Assembly (NCBI RefSeq): GCF_029910095.1
Contig: NZ_CP094526.1
Location: forward strand, 7,006,001 to 7,070,000
Direction of reading: 5' to 3'
DNA: 64,000 bases
Source of the DNA: Bradyrhizobium sp. ISRA464
Lineage (GTDB): Bacteria; Pseudomonadota; Alphaproteobacteria; Rhizobiales; Xanthobacteraceae
Below the pieces are notes generated by a model. It was not told the DNA's origin and did not search any database. It saw only the letters and a list, made by a program, of their open reading frames with translations. Of this stretch, positions 1 through 9,511 are shown in pieces (within the stretch, counting starts at the first letter, position 1; the number at the start of each line of letters is the position of its first letter). Both the position numbers and the translations under genes were made by a program.

Positions 1-836
1 TCGCCGACATCGGCACCGTCGTAGGAATCGCACGGCTGGGGATCGGTCTGCCCCGGCGCGTTCATGATGTAGGTCGACCACGGCGTGTCGGGGTTGAGGA
101 TGCGGTTGCGCGCCGGCACGATTTCGTGGATCGCGCCGGGCAAGATCGCCGCGGCGATGATGTCGCCGGGCTGTCCCGGCGACGATGGGCCCGCGATCGC
201 ATTGGGTGGTCCGTAGACTTCGCCACGTGCCGGCGTGAAGCGGACGCGGATTTGCGACAGGTCGATGCCCATCGCCGTCGCCGGCGCCGGCTTGATCACC
301 TGGAACGCCCCGAGCGGTATCGGATGGTCCGGATAGACCAGCGGTTCCTGACCCGGCGTGTGCGGGCTGATGGCAAGCAACGGCTTGCGCTCATGGTCGG
401 TGCCGCTGACCTCGAGCCGCGCGATATAGGAGCACGCCGGAGATCCGGTTCGCCGCTGCGCCTTGCAGTTGGCCACGGTCACGTTGAACTGCAGGTTGTC
501 GATCGACGCCCCCAATTGCGCCAGCCGGGCCGGCGTCGCCCTCTCCTCCCGGACCTCGCCGTCGTGCGACGACTGGACTCTCAGCCACAGCTCGAAGAAC
601 GGCGCCGCCGGTCTTAGCTGATCGCCATCCTTGAACCTGATGACATTGGGAATATACGGCCGAAGCGATCCGTCAGCGCCGACGTCCAGCGTGACGGCGG
701 GCTTGATCACCGTTTGATGGGCTCCGTGCGTCGAGACGTCGGTGTCCCATTCGAACGCCTCCAGCGGATTGTCGCTGCCGCCAACCCGCGCGATCGCGAC
801 CGGGGGCAGGAAATACATCTCGACGACACGATCCAT
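1..836 (-). CDS. LodA/GoxA-like N-terminal region, partial (runs off left edge)
   Basis: The frame is open from an ATG at 836 to the window edge, so 278 codons of an incomplete protein are seen. GGGGAGGG lies just upstream of the start. The N-terminus carries PPVAIARVGGSD, followed later by an LQFNVTVANCKAQ stretch. This spacing resembles the first part of LodA/GoxA quinoprotein oxidases, which oxidise free amino acids with a cysteine tryptophylquinone cofactor; the cofactor region would lie beyond the window. The gene starts 25 bases after the flavoprotein gene at 861-2390 on the same strand, so the two are probably one operon. The family call rests on short motifs, so it may be only a distant relative or a hypothetical protein. 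Confidence 0.55.
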   Translation of the reverse strand, partial: MDRVVEMYFLPPVAIARVGGSDNPLEAFEWDTDVSTHGAHQTVIKPAVTLDVGADGSLRPYIPNVIRFKDGDQLRPAAPFFELWLRVQSSHDGEVREERATPARLAQLGASIDNLQFNVTVANCKAQRRTGSPACSYIARLEVSGTDHERKPLLAISPHTPGQEPLVYPDHPIPLGAFQVIKPAPATAMGIDLSQIRVRFTPARGEVYGPPNAIAGPSSPGQPGDIIAAAILPGAIHEIVPARNRILNPDTPWSTYIMNAPGQTDPQPCDSYDGADVG

Positions 837-860
837 ACATCCCTCCCCAACCTATCGAAG

Positions 861-2390
861 CTAGTCGCTGCCAGCGGAATAGGGTTCGCGCACGATGGGC
901 CCCGGCGTGGGCGGCACCAAGGGCGGCTTGCGGCCTCTGCCCTTCAGCGCAACGGCCTGTTGGTAGCGGAAGAAGCCGTTGGGATCGTACTTATCCTTGA
1001 TCGCCACCAGTGACGAGTAGTAGTCGCCCCAATACGCCTTCGCGAAGTCCTTCTGCTGACGGCGCGGATAGTTCTGATAGGAATGTCCGTTGCAATAGGG
1101 CGCGTACATCTTCATGAAATCGTCAAGGAACTGCTCGTAGGGGCCTTTTTCCTCGGGAGTCCGCCAGAACAGGCCGAAGAACGTGTTCATCAGCACATCG
1201 CGATGGATGAATGCGTTGGCGCCCTTGCGCACGCGATTGATCTGGCCGCCATAGGGCTCGATCACGAACCAGCTCCATGGGCACGGCGATTGCGCGAAGC
1301 GGTCCATGATTTTCCGCCAGTCCTTCAGGCTCAAGGGCCGCGAAACGTAGGCGCTCTGCTTGTCCTCCATCACCGAGTTCGGCACGTCGGGGATCGGAAA
1401 GGGCTTGTCGACGATGTAGCGGTTCACCGCCAGATAGGTGTCGACCATGTCGACCTGCAGCTGGACGCCCTTGATCGCCAGCAATGAAGAGAGCGCGGCC
1501 ATGCCCTCTTCGCGGCTTCCATGATACGTGCCGCGCATCAGCATGACGTTCTTGCCCTGCTGGGCGGTGACGATCACCATGTAACCCAGCTGATCCGCGA
1601 CGCCCTTGGTCATGTAGTTCTTTTGCAGCTCGACGAGCGCCGCAGGTGCGTCCTCGATCGGCCACAGCAGACCAAAGCCCCAGATCTTCCAGAGGTCGTG
1701 TAACCGGTAGGTCGCCTGCAGCAGCACGCCGAAATTGTTGCCGGTCCCGCCGCGAATGGCCCAGAACAGATCCTTGTTCACGGTTTCGCTGGCCAGCACG
1801 ATGCTGCCATCCGCGAGCATGACGGTCGCATCGATCAGATTGTCGCAATTCATGCCGTATTCGCGGGAGGTGAAGCCGTAGCCGCCGCCCTGCATGTAGC
1901 CGGCGAGCGCCACGTCCTCGCAGGCGCCGCCCGGCATGTGCAGCCGGTAGCCGTTGAGCACTGCATTGATATGGCCAAACGTTGCGCCGGCGCCGATCAC
2001 CGCCCGCTTCGCCGCAGCATCGACGACGACATAATTCATGCGGCTCAGATCGATCACCATGTCGCAGATGACCGAATAGCCGGCCGTGCTGTGGCCTCCC
2101 GAACGCATGATCGCCCAGAATTTGTGGTGCTCGGCGAATTTCAGGCAATGCCTGACGTCCTCGAACACCTCGCAATAGACGATAAGCTGCGGAAGGACCT
2201 GAAATTCCTGGCTGAAAACCTGCCGCGCGGCATGATAATTGGAGTCGGTCGGCAGGACCACGGAGCCCTCAAGCTGCGATTGGAGCTCGGCGATCGCTTC
2301 AGGTGTTGGAATTGCCGATGCCGGCGAATGGGCTGCGCGGAGGCGGGCGACTCTCGCCTCGCGGTGCCTGAGCCTCGCACTCTTCCACAT
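861..2390 (-). CDS. FAD-linked oxidase, berberine-bridge-enzyme (BBE) family
   Basis: A 509-residue flavoprotein of the FAD_binding_4 plus BBE type, which usually oxidises an alcohol, amine or sugar with O2 as acceptor. RSGGHS places a His near residue 100, and GGACEDVALAGYMQGGGYG places a Cys near residue 157. Together they match the two residues that bind FAD covalently in bicovalent members. The C-terminus has the BBE signature DPNGFFRYQQ. No signal peptide or membrane segment is seen, so it is probably cytoplasmic. Start ATG at 2390 is preceded by TAGGTGG. It lies upstream of, and 25 bases from, the LodA-like gene. Its substrate cannot be told from sequence. Confidence 0.88.
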   Translation of the reverse strand: MWKSARLRHREARVARLRAAHSPASAIPTPEAIAELQSQLEGSVVLPTDSNYHAARQVFSQEFQVLPQLIVYCEVFEDVRHCLKFAEHHKFWAIMRSGGHSTAGYSVICDMVIDLSRMNYVVVDAAAKRAVIGAGATFGHINAVLNGYRLHMPGGACEDVALAGYMQGGGYGFTSREYGMNCDNLIDATVMLADGSIVLASETVNKDLFWAIRGGTGNNFGVLLQATYRLHDLWKIWGFGLLWPIEDAPAALVELQKNYMTKGVADQLGYMVIVTAQQGKNVMLMRGTYHGSREEGMAALSSLLAIKGVQLQVDMVDTYLAVNRYIVDKPFPIPDVPNSVMEDKQSAYVSRPLSLKDWRKIMDRFAQSPCPWSWFVIEPYGGQINRVRKGANAFIHRDVLMNTFFGLFWRTPEEKGPYEQFLDDFMKMYAPYCNGHSYQNYPRRQQKDFAKAYWGDYYSSLVAIKDKYDPNGFFRYQQAVALKGRGRKPPLVPPTPGPIVREPYSAGSD

Positions 2391-2664
2391 ATCGCCACCT
2401 AGCCGATGGTCGTGGAATCGGGACGCTCAGCTCGCGATGCGGCCTGGAAGGGTGGTGTTGGAGACAGGGAAAAGCGGCCGAAAGAAACCGCCACAGTAAT
2501 TATACCTGAGGTTGCCATGGGCATAAATCACCGTCTCTGAAATATGCAGATATCCAATGCCCGATCAGGCAATAAGTCAATCCGCTCGCGGTTCTCGAAC
2601 CGCTTAAATATTCCGGACACAATCGCTCGAGGCGGCGCGATCGACGAACTCTCCGACTTCTGCA

Positions 2665-3543
2665 TCACCTGGACCGATTGCCCTTTCCTGGATCGCCATT
2701 GCCCGACAATGCCTGCGCGGCGCCACCAATGCCGCGGCGAAAGGCTTCGTCGAAGGTCACGCCGCGCATCCGCCACGTGTAGGACTTGCCGTGCCAGTCG
2801 ATCCGCCACTGCGTAGCCCAGCCGAGATCCTTGTCATCCCACACCAGCCGTCCGACCAAGGCGGCTTCGCCGCCCTGCGGCGCGACGATCGGCGTCAATT
2901 TCGCTGACGGCACCTTAGTGACGTCGGCCGCGGTGACGTTCGGTGCGGCGAGCGCCGCCGTACTCGGCAGAACAAGACGCATCCCGAGCTTGTCTGCCGC
3001 GGCCGCAAGCGCGTCGCGCTGCAGGTCCGACTGCGTGCCGTCGGCGGTGACGATGTAGTTCTTCGTTCCCTGTTGCATCTCGACGAAGACGCCGAGCACC
3101 GGCCGCTGCGCCTTCCACGGCTTCAGGCCGAGCGTCGCCAGGAGGCCGTCGATCTTCTTCTCGTCAAAGCTGACCGTCAGATCGTAAGGGCGGTCGCGGG
3201 TGCCCTGCTCGTCGTGATGCGGCTTGCCGGCATACTGGTCATGATAGCTGAAATCGCTGACGAACTCCTTGGCCCTCGATTTGTACGCACCGAGCCGCTT
3301 GTCGCCCGCGAGCGCTGGCTGACCGGAGACCTTGATCAGTACGTCCTCCAGGCAGGCGCCAAAACCGATGATGCGGTTCGGCTCGCCCTGACCGGTGACG
3401 ACGGTCTGCGCGCGGTAGAGATCATCGGCCGCTGCCGCCATCGCCCCGCTGCTACCGGTCAGGGCCGCTGCGACGATCGCCCGGGCCACGCTGCGCATGA
3501 GCATACCGGTCAGAATCCTTCCCGTCTCAAGCAAGGCAGCCAT
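2665..3543 (-). CDS. DUF2066 domain-containing exported protein
   Basis: A protein of about 292 residues. The chosen start, ATG at 3543, has a strong GGAGGTGAGC directly before it. A downstream ATG at 3504 (MLMRSVARAIV) is possible but less well placed. The N-terminus is hydrophobic and Ala-rich, ending near AMAAAADD, which looks like a signal peptide. The mature part (YRAQTVVTG, FGACLEDVLIKVSG, VGRLVWDD) resembles the DUF2066 family of unknown function, which often sits near hdaA in alphaproteobacteria; no hdaA is seen here. The frame stays open upstream to 4575, but that part is antisense to the reductase gene and is not coding. Confidence 0.75.
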   Translation of the reverse strand: MAALLETGRILTGMLMRSVARAIVAAALTGSSGAMAAAADDLYRAQTVVTGQGEPNRIIGFGACLEDVLIKVSGQPALAGDKRLGAYKSRAKEFVSDFSYHDQYAGKPHHDEQGTRDRPYDLTVSFDEKKIDGLLATLGLKPWKAQRPVLGVFVEMQQGTKNYIVTADGTQSDLQRDALAAAADKLGMRLVLPSTAALAAPNVTAADVTKVPSAKLTPIVAPQGGEAALVGRLVWDDKDLGWATQWRIDWHGKSYTWRMRGVTFDEAFRRGIGGAAQALSGNGDPGKGNRSR

Positions 3544-3741
3544 GCTCACCTCCGCGCAGCGCTGGGTCCGTACAGATTGACCGCTTTTCCCCGCGGCGCC
3601 AACAGGTTCCAACATGGGCACCATGCTGCGCGCTACGTCGCGCGCTATGGCCACGCGCGGCCGGCCTGACATATGCTGAAGTCCTGGATGGCGAGGCTGG
3701 GAGCGCCGTCCGCGACAAGAATCCTTTTCGGGAGACGCCCT

Positions 3742-4755
3742 TTGAAGTGCTACGAGTTGCAAGGCCCAGGTGGTGTCGACGCGCTCGCGCTGGTCGACAA
3801 GCCGATTCCGCAAGCCGGTCCCGGCGAGGTTCTGGTCCGACTGACAGCGGCGACCCTGAACTATCGCGACCTGCTGACGGTCAAAGGCGGCTACGGCTCG
3901 CGCCAGAAATTTCCGCTGGTGCCGGTCTCCGACGGCGCTGGAATCGTCGAGGCGGTCGGCACCGGCGTGAGGAATTTCGCGCCCGGCGACCGCGTCATCG
4001 GCAGCTTCTTCGAGGACTGGCTCGGCGGCGAACCAAGCGAGACGCGGATGCGCGCGGCGCTCGGCGGCAGCGTCGACGGCGTGCTGACGGAGTACCGGCT
4101 GTTCCCGGTTCGAGCGCTGGTGCGCACACCGGATCATCTGAGCGACATCGAGGCCGCGGCGTTGCCATGCGCCGGCCTCACGGCCTGGAGCGCCGTGGTC
4201 AAGCTCGGCGATGCGAAGCCCGGCCAGACGGTGCTCACCCAAGGGACCGGCGGCGTCTCGCTGTTCGCGCTGCAATTCGCCAAGATGTGCGGTGCCCGCG
4301 TCATCGCGACCTCCTCCAGCGAGGCCAAGATCGGGCGGCTGAAGGAGCTCGGCGCGGACGTCACGCTGAACTACAAGACCACGCCCGACTGGGGCAAGAA
4401 GGCGCGCGAACTGACGGGGCGCGGCGTCGATCTGGTCGTCGAGGTCGGCGGCGTCGGCACGCTGAACGAGTCGATCCGCGCCACGAAGATCGGCGGTACC
4501 ATCGCCTTCATCGGCGTGCTCGCGGGTCCTGCGACATCCGACACGCGGCTGCCACTGATGGTGATGCAGCAGCAACGGCTACAGGGCGTCACGGTGGGCT
4601 CGGTCGAAGACCTGCAGGCACTCTGCGACGGCATTAGCATGCACGGCGTCAAGCCCGTGATCGACAGGGTCTTCGCGTTCGACCAGGTCAGCGATGCATT
4701 CGCGCATATGGCAAGCGGCGCGCATTTCGGCAAAATCGCCATTGCGATCGGGTAG
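3742..4755 (+). CDS. zinc-independent medium-chain NAD(P)H reductase (quinone oxidoreductase-like)
   Basis: A 337-residue member of the medium-chain dehydrogenase/reductase superfamily. The GroES-like half runs to about residue 130 (LTAATLNYRDLLTVKGGYG, FAPGDRVIG). The Rossmann half follows, with TGGVSLFALQFAKMCGARVIAT as the nucleotide-binding turn. The catalytic Cys/His zinc ligands of true alcohol dehydrogenases are not evident, so a quinone or enone reductase activity is likely. I place the start at TTG 3742 because GGGAGA sits about seven bases upstream and the protein then begins KCYELQGPGG, as family members do; an upstream ATG at 3673 lacks such support. It is divergent from the DUF2066 gene. 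Confidence 0.85.
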   Translation: MKCYELQGPGGVDALALVDKPIPQAGPGEVLVRLTAATLNYRDLLTVKGGYGSRQKFPLVPVSDGAGIVEAVGTGVRNFAPGDRVIGSFFEDWLGGEPSETRMRAALGGSVDGVLTEYRLFPVRALVRTPDHLSDIEAAALPCAGLTAWSAVVKLGDAKPGQTVLTQGTGGVSLFALQFAKMCGARVIATSSSEAKIGRLKELGADVTLNYKTTPDWGKKARELTGRGVDLVVEVGGVGTLNESIRATKIGGTIAFIGVLAGPATSDTRLPLMVMQQQRLQGVTVGSVEDLQALCDGISMHGVKPVIDRVFAFDQVSDAFAHMASGAHFGKIAIAIG

Positions 4756-4782
4756 CGCGTCGAAGACACCCGGCATCAACGC

Positions 4783-5556
4783 TTACCGTCCCGTGAACTG
4801 CGCCTTGCGCTTCTCGACGAAGGCCTTGCGGCCTTCCTGTGCATCGGCGTTCTCGCGGATCACCATCTGCACCTCGAGCTCGCGGCGGAACTGATCGGCG
4901 TAGCTTGCGTGCTCGCTGTCCTCGAGCAATTGCCGCGTTGCGACCAGTGCCCGGGTCGGTCCGTCGGCGAGACGCCGCGCAAGCGCCTTCGCCTCGTCGA
5001 GCAATCTTGCGTCGTCGACCACCTCCCGCACCAATCCCCACTCCTTGGCGCGCTCGGCCGACAGCGGCTCGTTCAACAGCATCAGATCGAGCGCGCGCTG
5101 GCGGCCGATCAGGCGCGGCAGCAGCCAGGTCGAGCCGAGATCGGGCACCAGGCCGATCCGGCTGAACACCTGGATGAAGCTCGCCGATCGGCTTGCGAGG
5201 ATGATGTCGCCGGACATCGCGAGGCTGAAGCCGCCGCCGGCCGCAACGCCATTGACCGCGACCACGACCGGCACGCGGCATTCGCGCAAAGAATGCAATG
5301 CCGGCCAATAATGCCGCATGACGCCGGTGTAGATGTTGTCGCCGAGCGACTGGGACGCCTTGAGGTTCTGCCCCGAGCAGAAGCCGCGTCCCTCCCCCGT
5401 CAGCACCAGCGCGCGGAGGTCGACATCGCGAGTCATTTCGCCAACCGCCATCGCGAGATCGCCAAGCAAGTCCGGCGTCATCGCGTTCAGGCTGGCTGGA
5501 TCGTTGAGCGTCAGGATGCCGATACCCCCGTCCCGCTCGCGCTTCACTGCGGACAT
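4783..5556 (-). CDS. enoyl-CoA hydratase/isomerase family protein
   Basis: A crotonase-fold protein of 257 residues. FCSGQNL and NGVAAGGGFSLAMSGD supply the two oxyanion-hole segments. In GLVPDLGSTWLLPRLIG an Asp is at the position of the second catalytic acid, the pattern of PaaG-like isomerases rather than classical hydratases, which use Glu. The C-terminal region EGRKAFVEKRKAQFTGR is the usual helix of the trimer interface. The start at 5556 is chosen because GGGGAGAGG lies immediately before it; an ATG twelve codons upstream has no ribosome-binding site. It probably acts on an acyl-CoA in fatty or aromatic acid breakdown. No pathway partners adjoin it, and it is divergent from the next gene. 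Confidence 0.88.
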   Translation of the reverse strand: MSAVKRERDGGIGILTLNDPASLNAMTPDLLGDLAMAVGEMTRDVDLRALVLTGEGRGFCSGQNLKASQSLGDNIYTGVMRHYWPALHSLRECRVPVVVAVNGVAAGGGFSLAMSGDIILASRSASFIQVFSRIGLVPDLGSTWLLPRLIGRQRALDLMLLNEPLSAERAKEWGLVREVVDDARLLDEAKALARRLADGPTRALVATRQLLEDSEHASYADQFRRELEVQMVIRENADAQEGRKAFVEKRKAQFTGR

Positions 5557-5657
5557 TTTCCTCTCCCCGGAATTGCTTGTTGTTGCACTCACGGCGCCTT
5601 GCTTGGCATGCTACGCTAACTCGACCCACCCGCAACAAGAACAGCGAAAACAGCGCC

Positions 5658-7253
5658 ATGTCCGATCAGTTCTCCAATTCGCAAGTGATCCGCAAACCCG
5701 CCGTAACCTCCAGGGGCGGCATCGTCGCGGCGCAATCGCGCAGGGCGGCGGAGGTCGGCGCGGAGGTATTGGCTGATGGCGGCGATTGCGTCGACGCTGT
5801 CATTGCAACCACCTTTGCGCTTGGCGTGCTGGAACCCTGGATGAGCGGTGCCGGCGGCGGCGGCGCCATGGTGCTCTATCGTGCGCGCGAGAACCGCCAT
5901 GAAGTGATCGACTACGGCATGCGCGCGCCCGACAGTCTGCGCATCGAGGGCTATCCGCTGACCGGCTCCGGCGGCACTGCCTCCGACCTCTTCCCCTGGG
6001 CGCGCGTGAAGGACGACCGCAACCTGCATGGCCCCGGGTCGATCGCGGTGCCCGGCGTGGTCGCGGGCATGGAGGAGGCGCATCGCCGCCACGCCCGGCT
6101 GCCGTGGAAGGATCTGCTGGCGCCGAGCGTGAAGCTCGCCGGCGAGGGCCTGCTGGTCGATTGGTGGACTACCGCGATGATCGCAAGCTCGGCCGCCGAT
6201 CTCCGCCGCTATCCCGCCAGCGCCGCCGCCTATTTGCACGACGGCCTGCCGCCGAGCGCGCAATGGGGCATCAAGTCGGTGGTGCGCATGCCGCAGGACA
6301 GGCTGAAGGCGACGATGGCGCAGCTTGCCGCGGCCGGCCCGCGCGACTTCTACGAGGGCGATCTGGCGCGCAGCATCGCCGACGATATCCAGGCCGCCGG
6401 TGGCGCGTTGTCGGTGCGCGACCTCGCCGCCTTCCGCGCCCATCTGCGCGAGCCGCTGGCGATCCCCTATCGCGGCGGCACGGTCTACGCGACGCCGGAA
6501 TTGACCGCGGGGCCCACCATGGCGCGCACGCTCGGCCTGTTGCAGAAGGCGTTCGAGCCCGCGCGCGGCGGTCCGGATGCCACGGCGTACGCGGCCTATG
6601 CGGAAGCGCTGCAGGCGGCGTATCGCGAGCGGCTGAAGGACATGGGCGACGTCGACGGTCGCCGCTCGCTCGGTGCCGAAGCGATCGCCCCCTCCTGCAC
6701 CACGCATTTCGCCGCGGTCGACCGCAACGGCAACATGGCGGCGGTGACGCAGACGCTGTTGTCGACCTTCGGCTCGAAATTCGTGACACCGAACACCGGG
6801 CTGACCATGAACAACGGCATCATGTGGTTCGATCCGACGCCGGGCAACCCGAACTCGCTCGCCGGCGGCAAGCGCTGCCTGACCAACTACACGCCCGTGA
6901 TCGCGCAAGCGGCCGACGGACGTCGCCTCGCTGCCGGCGCATCGGGCGGCCGCCGCATCCTGCCTGCGGTGTCGCAGCTGCTGTCCTTCGTGATGGATTT
7001 CGGCATGGACCTCGACACCGCGATCCACCAGCCGCGGATCGACGCCAGCGAAGGCGCCGTCGTGATCGGCGATGTGCGGCTGCCGCAGGCGGTGCGCGAT
7101 GCGCTGCGCAGACGCTTCTCCTACGAGGAGGCGCGCATCCAGACCTTGCCGATGAAGTTCGCCTGCCCGAGCGTTGTGCTGCGCAGTGGTGCGACCAACA
7201 GCGGCGCCACCGAGTCGTTCCAGCCCTGGAGCGATGCGGTGGCGGAGGCGTGA
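5658..7253 (+). CDS. gamma-glutamyltransferase-family Ntn hydrolase
   Basis: A 531-residue protein with the two-part architecture of gamma-glutamyltranspeptidases. The large-subunit region has GGNC-like GGDCVDAVIATTFALG and GAGGGGAMVLY. SCTTHF places the self-processing nucleophile at Thr348, followed by DRNGNMAAVTQTL. Family members cleave autocatalytically before that Thr, then hydrolyse or transfer gamma-glutamyl or related amide groups. No signal peptide is present, unlike the periplasmic E. coli enzyme, so this is probably a cytoplasmic acylase-type paralogue. It is divergent from the enoyl-CoA hydratase gene across about 100 bases. The ribosome-binding site before ATG 5658 is weak. Confidence 0.87.
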   Translation: MSDQFSNSQVIRKPAVTSRGGIVAAQSRRAAEVGAEVLADGGDCVDAVIATTFALGVLEPWMSGAGGGGAMVLYRARENRHEVIDYGMRAPDSLRIEGYPLTGSGGTASDLFPWARVKDDRNLHGPGSIAVPGVVAGMEEAHRRHARLPWKDLLAPSVKLAGEGLLVDWWTTAMIASSAADLRRYPASAAAYLHDGLPPSAQWGIKSVVRMPQDRLKATMAQLAAAGPRDFYEGDLARSIADDIQAAGGALSVRDLAAFRAHLREPLAIPYRGGTVYATPELTAGPTMARTLGLLQKAFEPARGGPDATAYAAYAEALQAAYRERLKDMGDVDGRRSLGAEAIAPSCTTHFAAVDRNGNMAAVTQTLLSTFGSKFVTPNTGLTMNNGIMWFDPTPGNPNSLAGGKRCLTNYTPVIAQAADGRRLAAGASGGRRILPAVSQLLSFVMDFGMDLDTAIHQPRIDASEGAVVIGDVRLPQAVRDALRRRFSYEEARIQTLPMKFACPSVVLRSGATNSGATESFQPWSDAVAEA

Positions 7254-7315
7254 GGCGGTCTCGGCAAGCATAACAACAACATCTCGGGGAGACGTCATGG
7301 CCTACGAGGCTTTCG

Positions 7316-7830
7316 CCAGGACGACGCCGAGTATGTTGCGCATTTTGTGGCTCACACATCCGCCTTCTCGCGACGGGAATCGTCCGAGCTTTGCATTTCG
7401 TTTCACCCTCTCTTGAACTGAGGGCGCAGGGAAAGCCGGGTGCCGATCGCACCCATGGGCCCGGTGCAACAAAAAAGCACCGGGGGTAGGACCACAGGTG
7501 AGACCGAAGAACACTCCGGCTTTCCCTGCGCGATGGGTTACGGCTTACTTCGTGCTCTCCCCGGCGAGACTTGGCTTTTTTGTCACCGTCTTCGCAAAGA
7601 CGCGTTCCGCGTCTTGCGAGGAGACACCTGCCACTGGGGCGTCAGAACCACACGACTTCACCGTCCGCCTCATGCACACTCGTCAGTTGCGCATTCCGCG
7701 TCCACCGCATCCCGACCCAACACTCGTGACGATCGCGAAGCGCCCCTCAAGCGGGTGAGACGGGGACATCATACACTGAGTTGCAATTCTGGAAAACAGA
7801 AATATTTGCGCGCGAGGGCTTGCGCCGTCG
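7316..7830. repeat. large structured repeat, copy 1 (left part; tail at 9512-9526 beyond the IS)
   Basis: This intergenic stretch aligns along its whole length with 59252-59794. It begins with the half-palindrome GCCAGGACGAC. It has a 16-bp perfect outer stem, 7424-7439 with 7516-7531. Inside are a GGGTGC/GCACCC hairpin and an 8-bp hairpin, 7460-7467 with 7477-7484, around an A-rich loop. A further hairpin at 7592-7619 is perfect except for one bulged A. Several stems differ in sequence from copy 2 but still pair. No reading frame is shared by the copies. The element is cut near its end by the IS at 7831-9511. It could be a structured RNA gene or a non-autonomous mobile sequence. Confidence 0.85.
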
Positions 7831-9511
7831 AGGCTGGGCAAGAACTCGGCATTTTTTGGAGTTGATGTACGATTCGGCGCATGGCGAATCGGACGTTCAA
7901 GGCCGGCGACAGCCGGGAGCAACCCAGTCTTCTTCCTCCCCGGATTGAGGACTATGTCGGACAGCAGAATCCGGTGCGGGCGATCGACAGTTTCGTTGGC
8001 GCGCTCGACCTTTCAAAGCTCGGCTTCCGCCATGCGGATCGTGCCGCGGACGAAGTGGGGCAGCCGCCCTACGATCCGGCCGATCTGCTGAAGCTCTACC
8101 TTTACGGCTACATCAACCAGATCAGGTCGTCGCGGCGGTTGGAGCGGGAGGCCTGCCGCAATCTGGAGCTGATCTGGCTGTTGAAGAACATGAAGCCGGG
8201 CTATCGGACGATCGCCAACTTCCGCAAGGAGAACTGGGCGGCGCTCAAGGCCGCGAACCGCAGTTTCGTGCTGCTCCTGCGCGACCTCGGCCTGATCGGT
8301 GGGACCTTCGTTGCGATCGACGGGGCGCTATTCCATGGTAACGCCAGCAAGGGCAGCATCTTCACGCAAGGGAAGCTGGCCAAACAGATCGCCGCGTTGG
8401 ACAAGGAGATCGAGGCTTATGGCAAGGCCCTTGAAGCCAACGATGCCGAGGAAGCCAAGCGATGTGCCGGTCCGGGAGATGGCAGCAAGGGCAGCGGCGA
8501 TGTCGGCGAGAAGGTGAAGGAGCTGATGGCCCGGCGCGAGCGCGCGCAAGCCGACCTCAAGAACCTGGAGACAAGCGACAAGGGGCAACTCTCGAAGACC
8601 GATCCCGACGCAAGGCTTCTGAGCAAGGGCGACCAGACCATTGCGGGTTACAACGTGCAGAGCGTCGTTGACGACAAGCACACGCTCATCGTTGCCAGCG
8701 AGGTCGTCAACCGCAACGACGCGGGCCATCTTCATGAGATGGCAAAGGCGGCAAAAGAGGCCCTCGACGTCGAGACTCTGCAGGTGGCGGCCGATGCCGG
8801 CTATTCCACCAGCGAGGACCTGAAGGCCTGCGAGGATGACGGCATTGTTGCCTATGTGCCGCTGCACGAGGGCAATGGCAAGCTCAAGGAAGGCCGCCTC
8901 AGCCGCAAGGACTTCAGTTACGATGCGAACGCCGATGCCTACCGTTGCCCGGCCGGCGAGCTGCTGCGCCCGACGGAAGGGCGCTGGACGAACACGAGCG
9001 GCCGCATCGAGATCCGCTACCTGGCGCGCAAGGCGGCCTGCGCAGCATGTCCCCTGAGCGCGCGGTGTCTTGCCCCGAAGGCGCCTTACCGGAGCATCGC
9101 GCGCTGGGAACACGAGGACGTTCTCGAACGTCACCGCATGAGGATGCAAAGCGCCGAGGCTGCCACATTGATGCGCCGCCGTTCCGCCATCGTCGAGCAC
9201 CCTTTCGGAACACTCAAATGCCGCGCCGGCTATCAGCACTTTCTCGTGCGCGGCTTCGACAAGGTCCGCGGCGAATGGAGCCTGATGGCGCTTTGCTACA
9301 ACTTCACCCGCGTGCTCAGCATTCTCGGCTTCGACCGCTTCGTCGCGTACCTTGCAGAAAAGACGCGCATTGCCGGCGCAAACCTCCTTGCGGCCACTCT
9401 GCGCGCCATTCGGCTTGCTTTGCGGCCCTTCCGCGCCAAAATCTCGCTGTCGCTCGTCGTCAGTGCTTTCCGAGCCGCCCCAGCCCCTTAGTTGCCATTC
9501 TTGCCCAGTCT
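7831..9511 (+). mobile_element. IS1182-family insertion sequence (copy C)
   Basis: Terminal inverted repeats are visible: AGGCTGGGCAAGAA at 7831-7844 and the reverse complement of AGACTGGGCAAGAA at 9498-9511. CGTCG directly precedes the left end (7826-7830) and directly follows the right end (9512-9516), giving a 5-bp target duplication. It encloses one transposase gene. Removing the element and one CGTCG restores a sequence that matches the tail of the large repeat copy at 59780-59794, so it inserted into that repeat. Confidence 0.85.
7881..9491 (+). CDS. IS1182-family transposase
   Basis: A 536-residue DDE transposase. The N-terminal domain has PPYDPADLLKLYLYGY and RSSRRLEREACRN, typical of this family. 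The catalytic triad is visible as Asp in VAIDGALFHGN, Asp in AADAGYSTSED and Glu in VEHPFGTLK. A Cys-rich stretch (CAACPLSARC) lies between the last two. It appears intact and is a diverged relative of the transposases at 14356-15822 and 57756-59222, with which it shares the N-terminal motifs. It is the only gene of the element. Confidence 0.93.
   Translation: MANRTFKAGDSREQPSLLPPRIEDYVGQQNPVRAIDSFVGALDLSKLGFRHADRAADEVGQPPYDPADLLKLYLYGYINQIRSSRRLEREACRNLELIWLLKNMKPGYRTIANFRKENWAALKAANRSFVLLLRDLGLIGGTFVAIDGALFHGNASKGSIFTQGKLAKQIAALDKEIEAYGKALEANDAEEAKRCAGPGDGSKGSGDVGEKVKELMARRERAQADLKNLETSDKGQLSKTDPDARLLSKGDQTIAGYNVQSVVDDKHTLIVASEVVNRNDAGHLHEMAKAAKEALDVETLQVAADAGYSTSEDLKACEDDGIVAYVPLHEGNGKLKEGRLSRKDFSYDANADAYRCPAGELLRPTEGRWTNTSGRIEIRYLARKAACAACPLSARCLAPKAPYRSIARWEHEDVLERHRMRMQSAEAATLMRRRSAIVEHPFGTLKCRAGYQHFLVRGFDKVRGEWSLMALCYNFTRVLSILGFDRFVAYLAEKTRIAGANLLAATLRAIRLALRPFRAKISLSLVVSAFRAAPAP

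Noticed and set aside
2528..2665. 45-codon minus-strand frame coupled (TGATG) to the DUF2066 stop
   Set aside because: Coupling is suggestive, but the peptide has no recognisable features and is too short to distinguish from chance.
3544..4575. Upstream extension of the DUF2066 frame (to 636 codons)
   Set aside because: It is antisense to the medium-chain reductase gene, and a strong ribosome-binding site fixes the real start at 3543.
7440..7865. 141-codon frame within the large repeat
   Set aside because: The second copy of the repeat has insertions and deletions that are not multiples of three, so the frame is not conserved.
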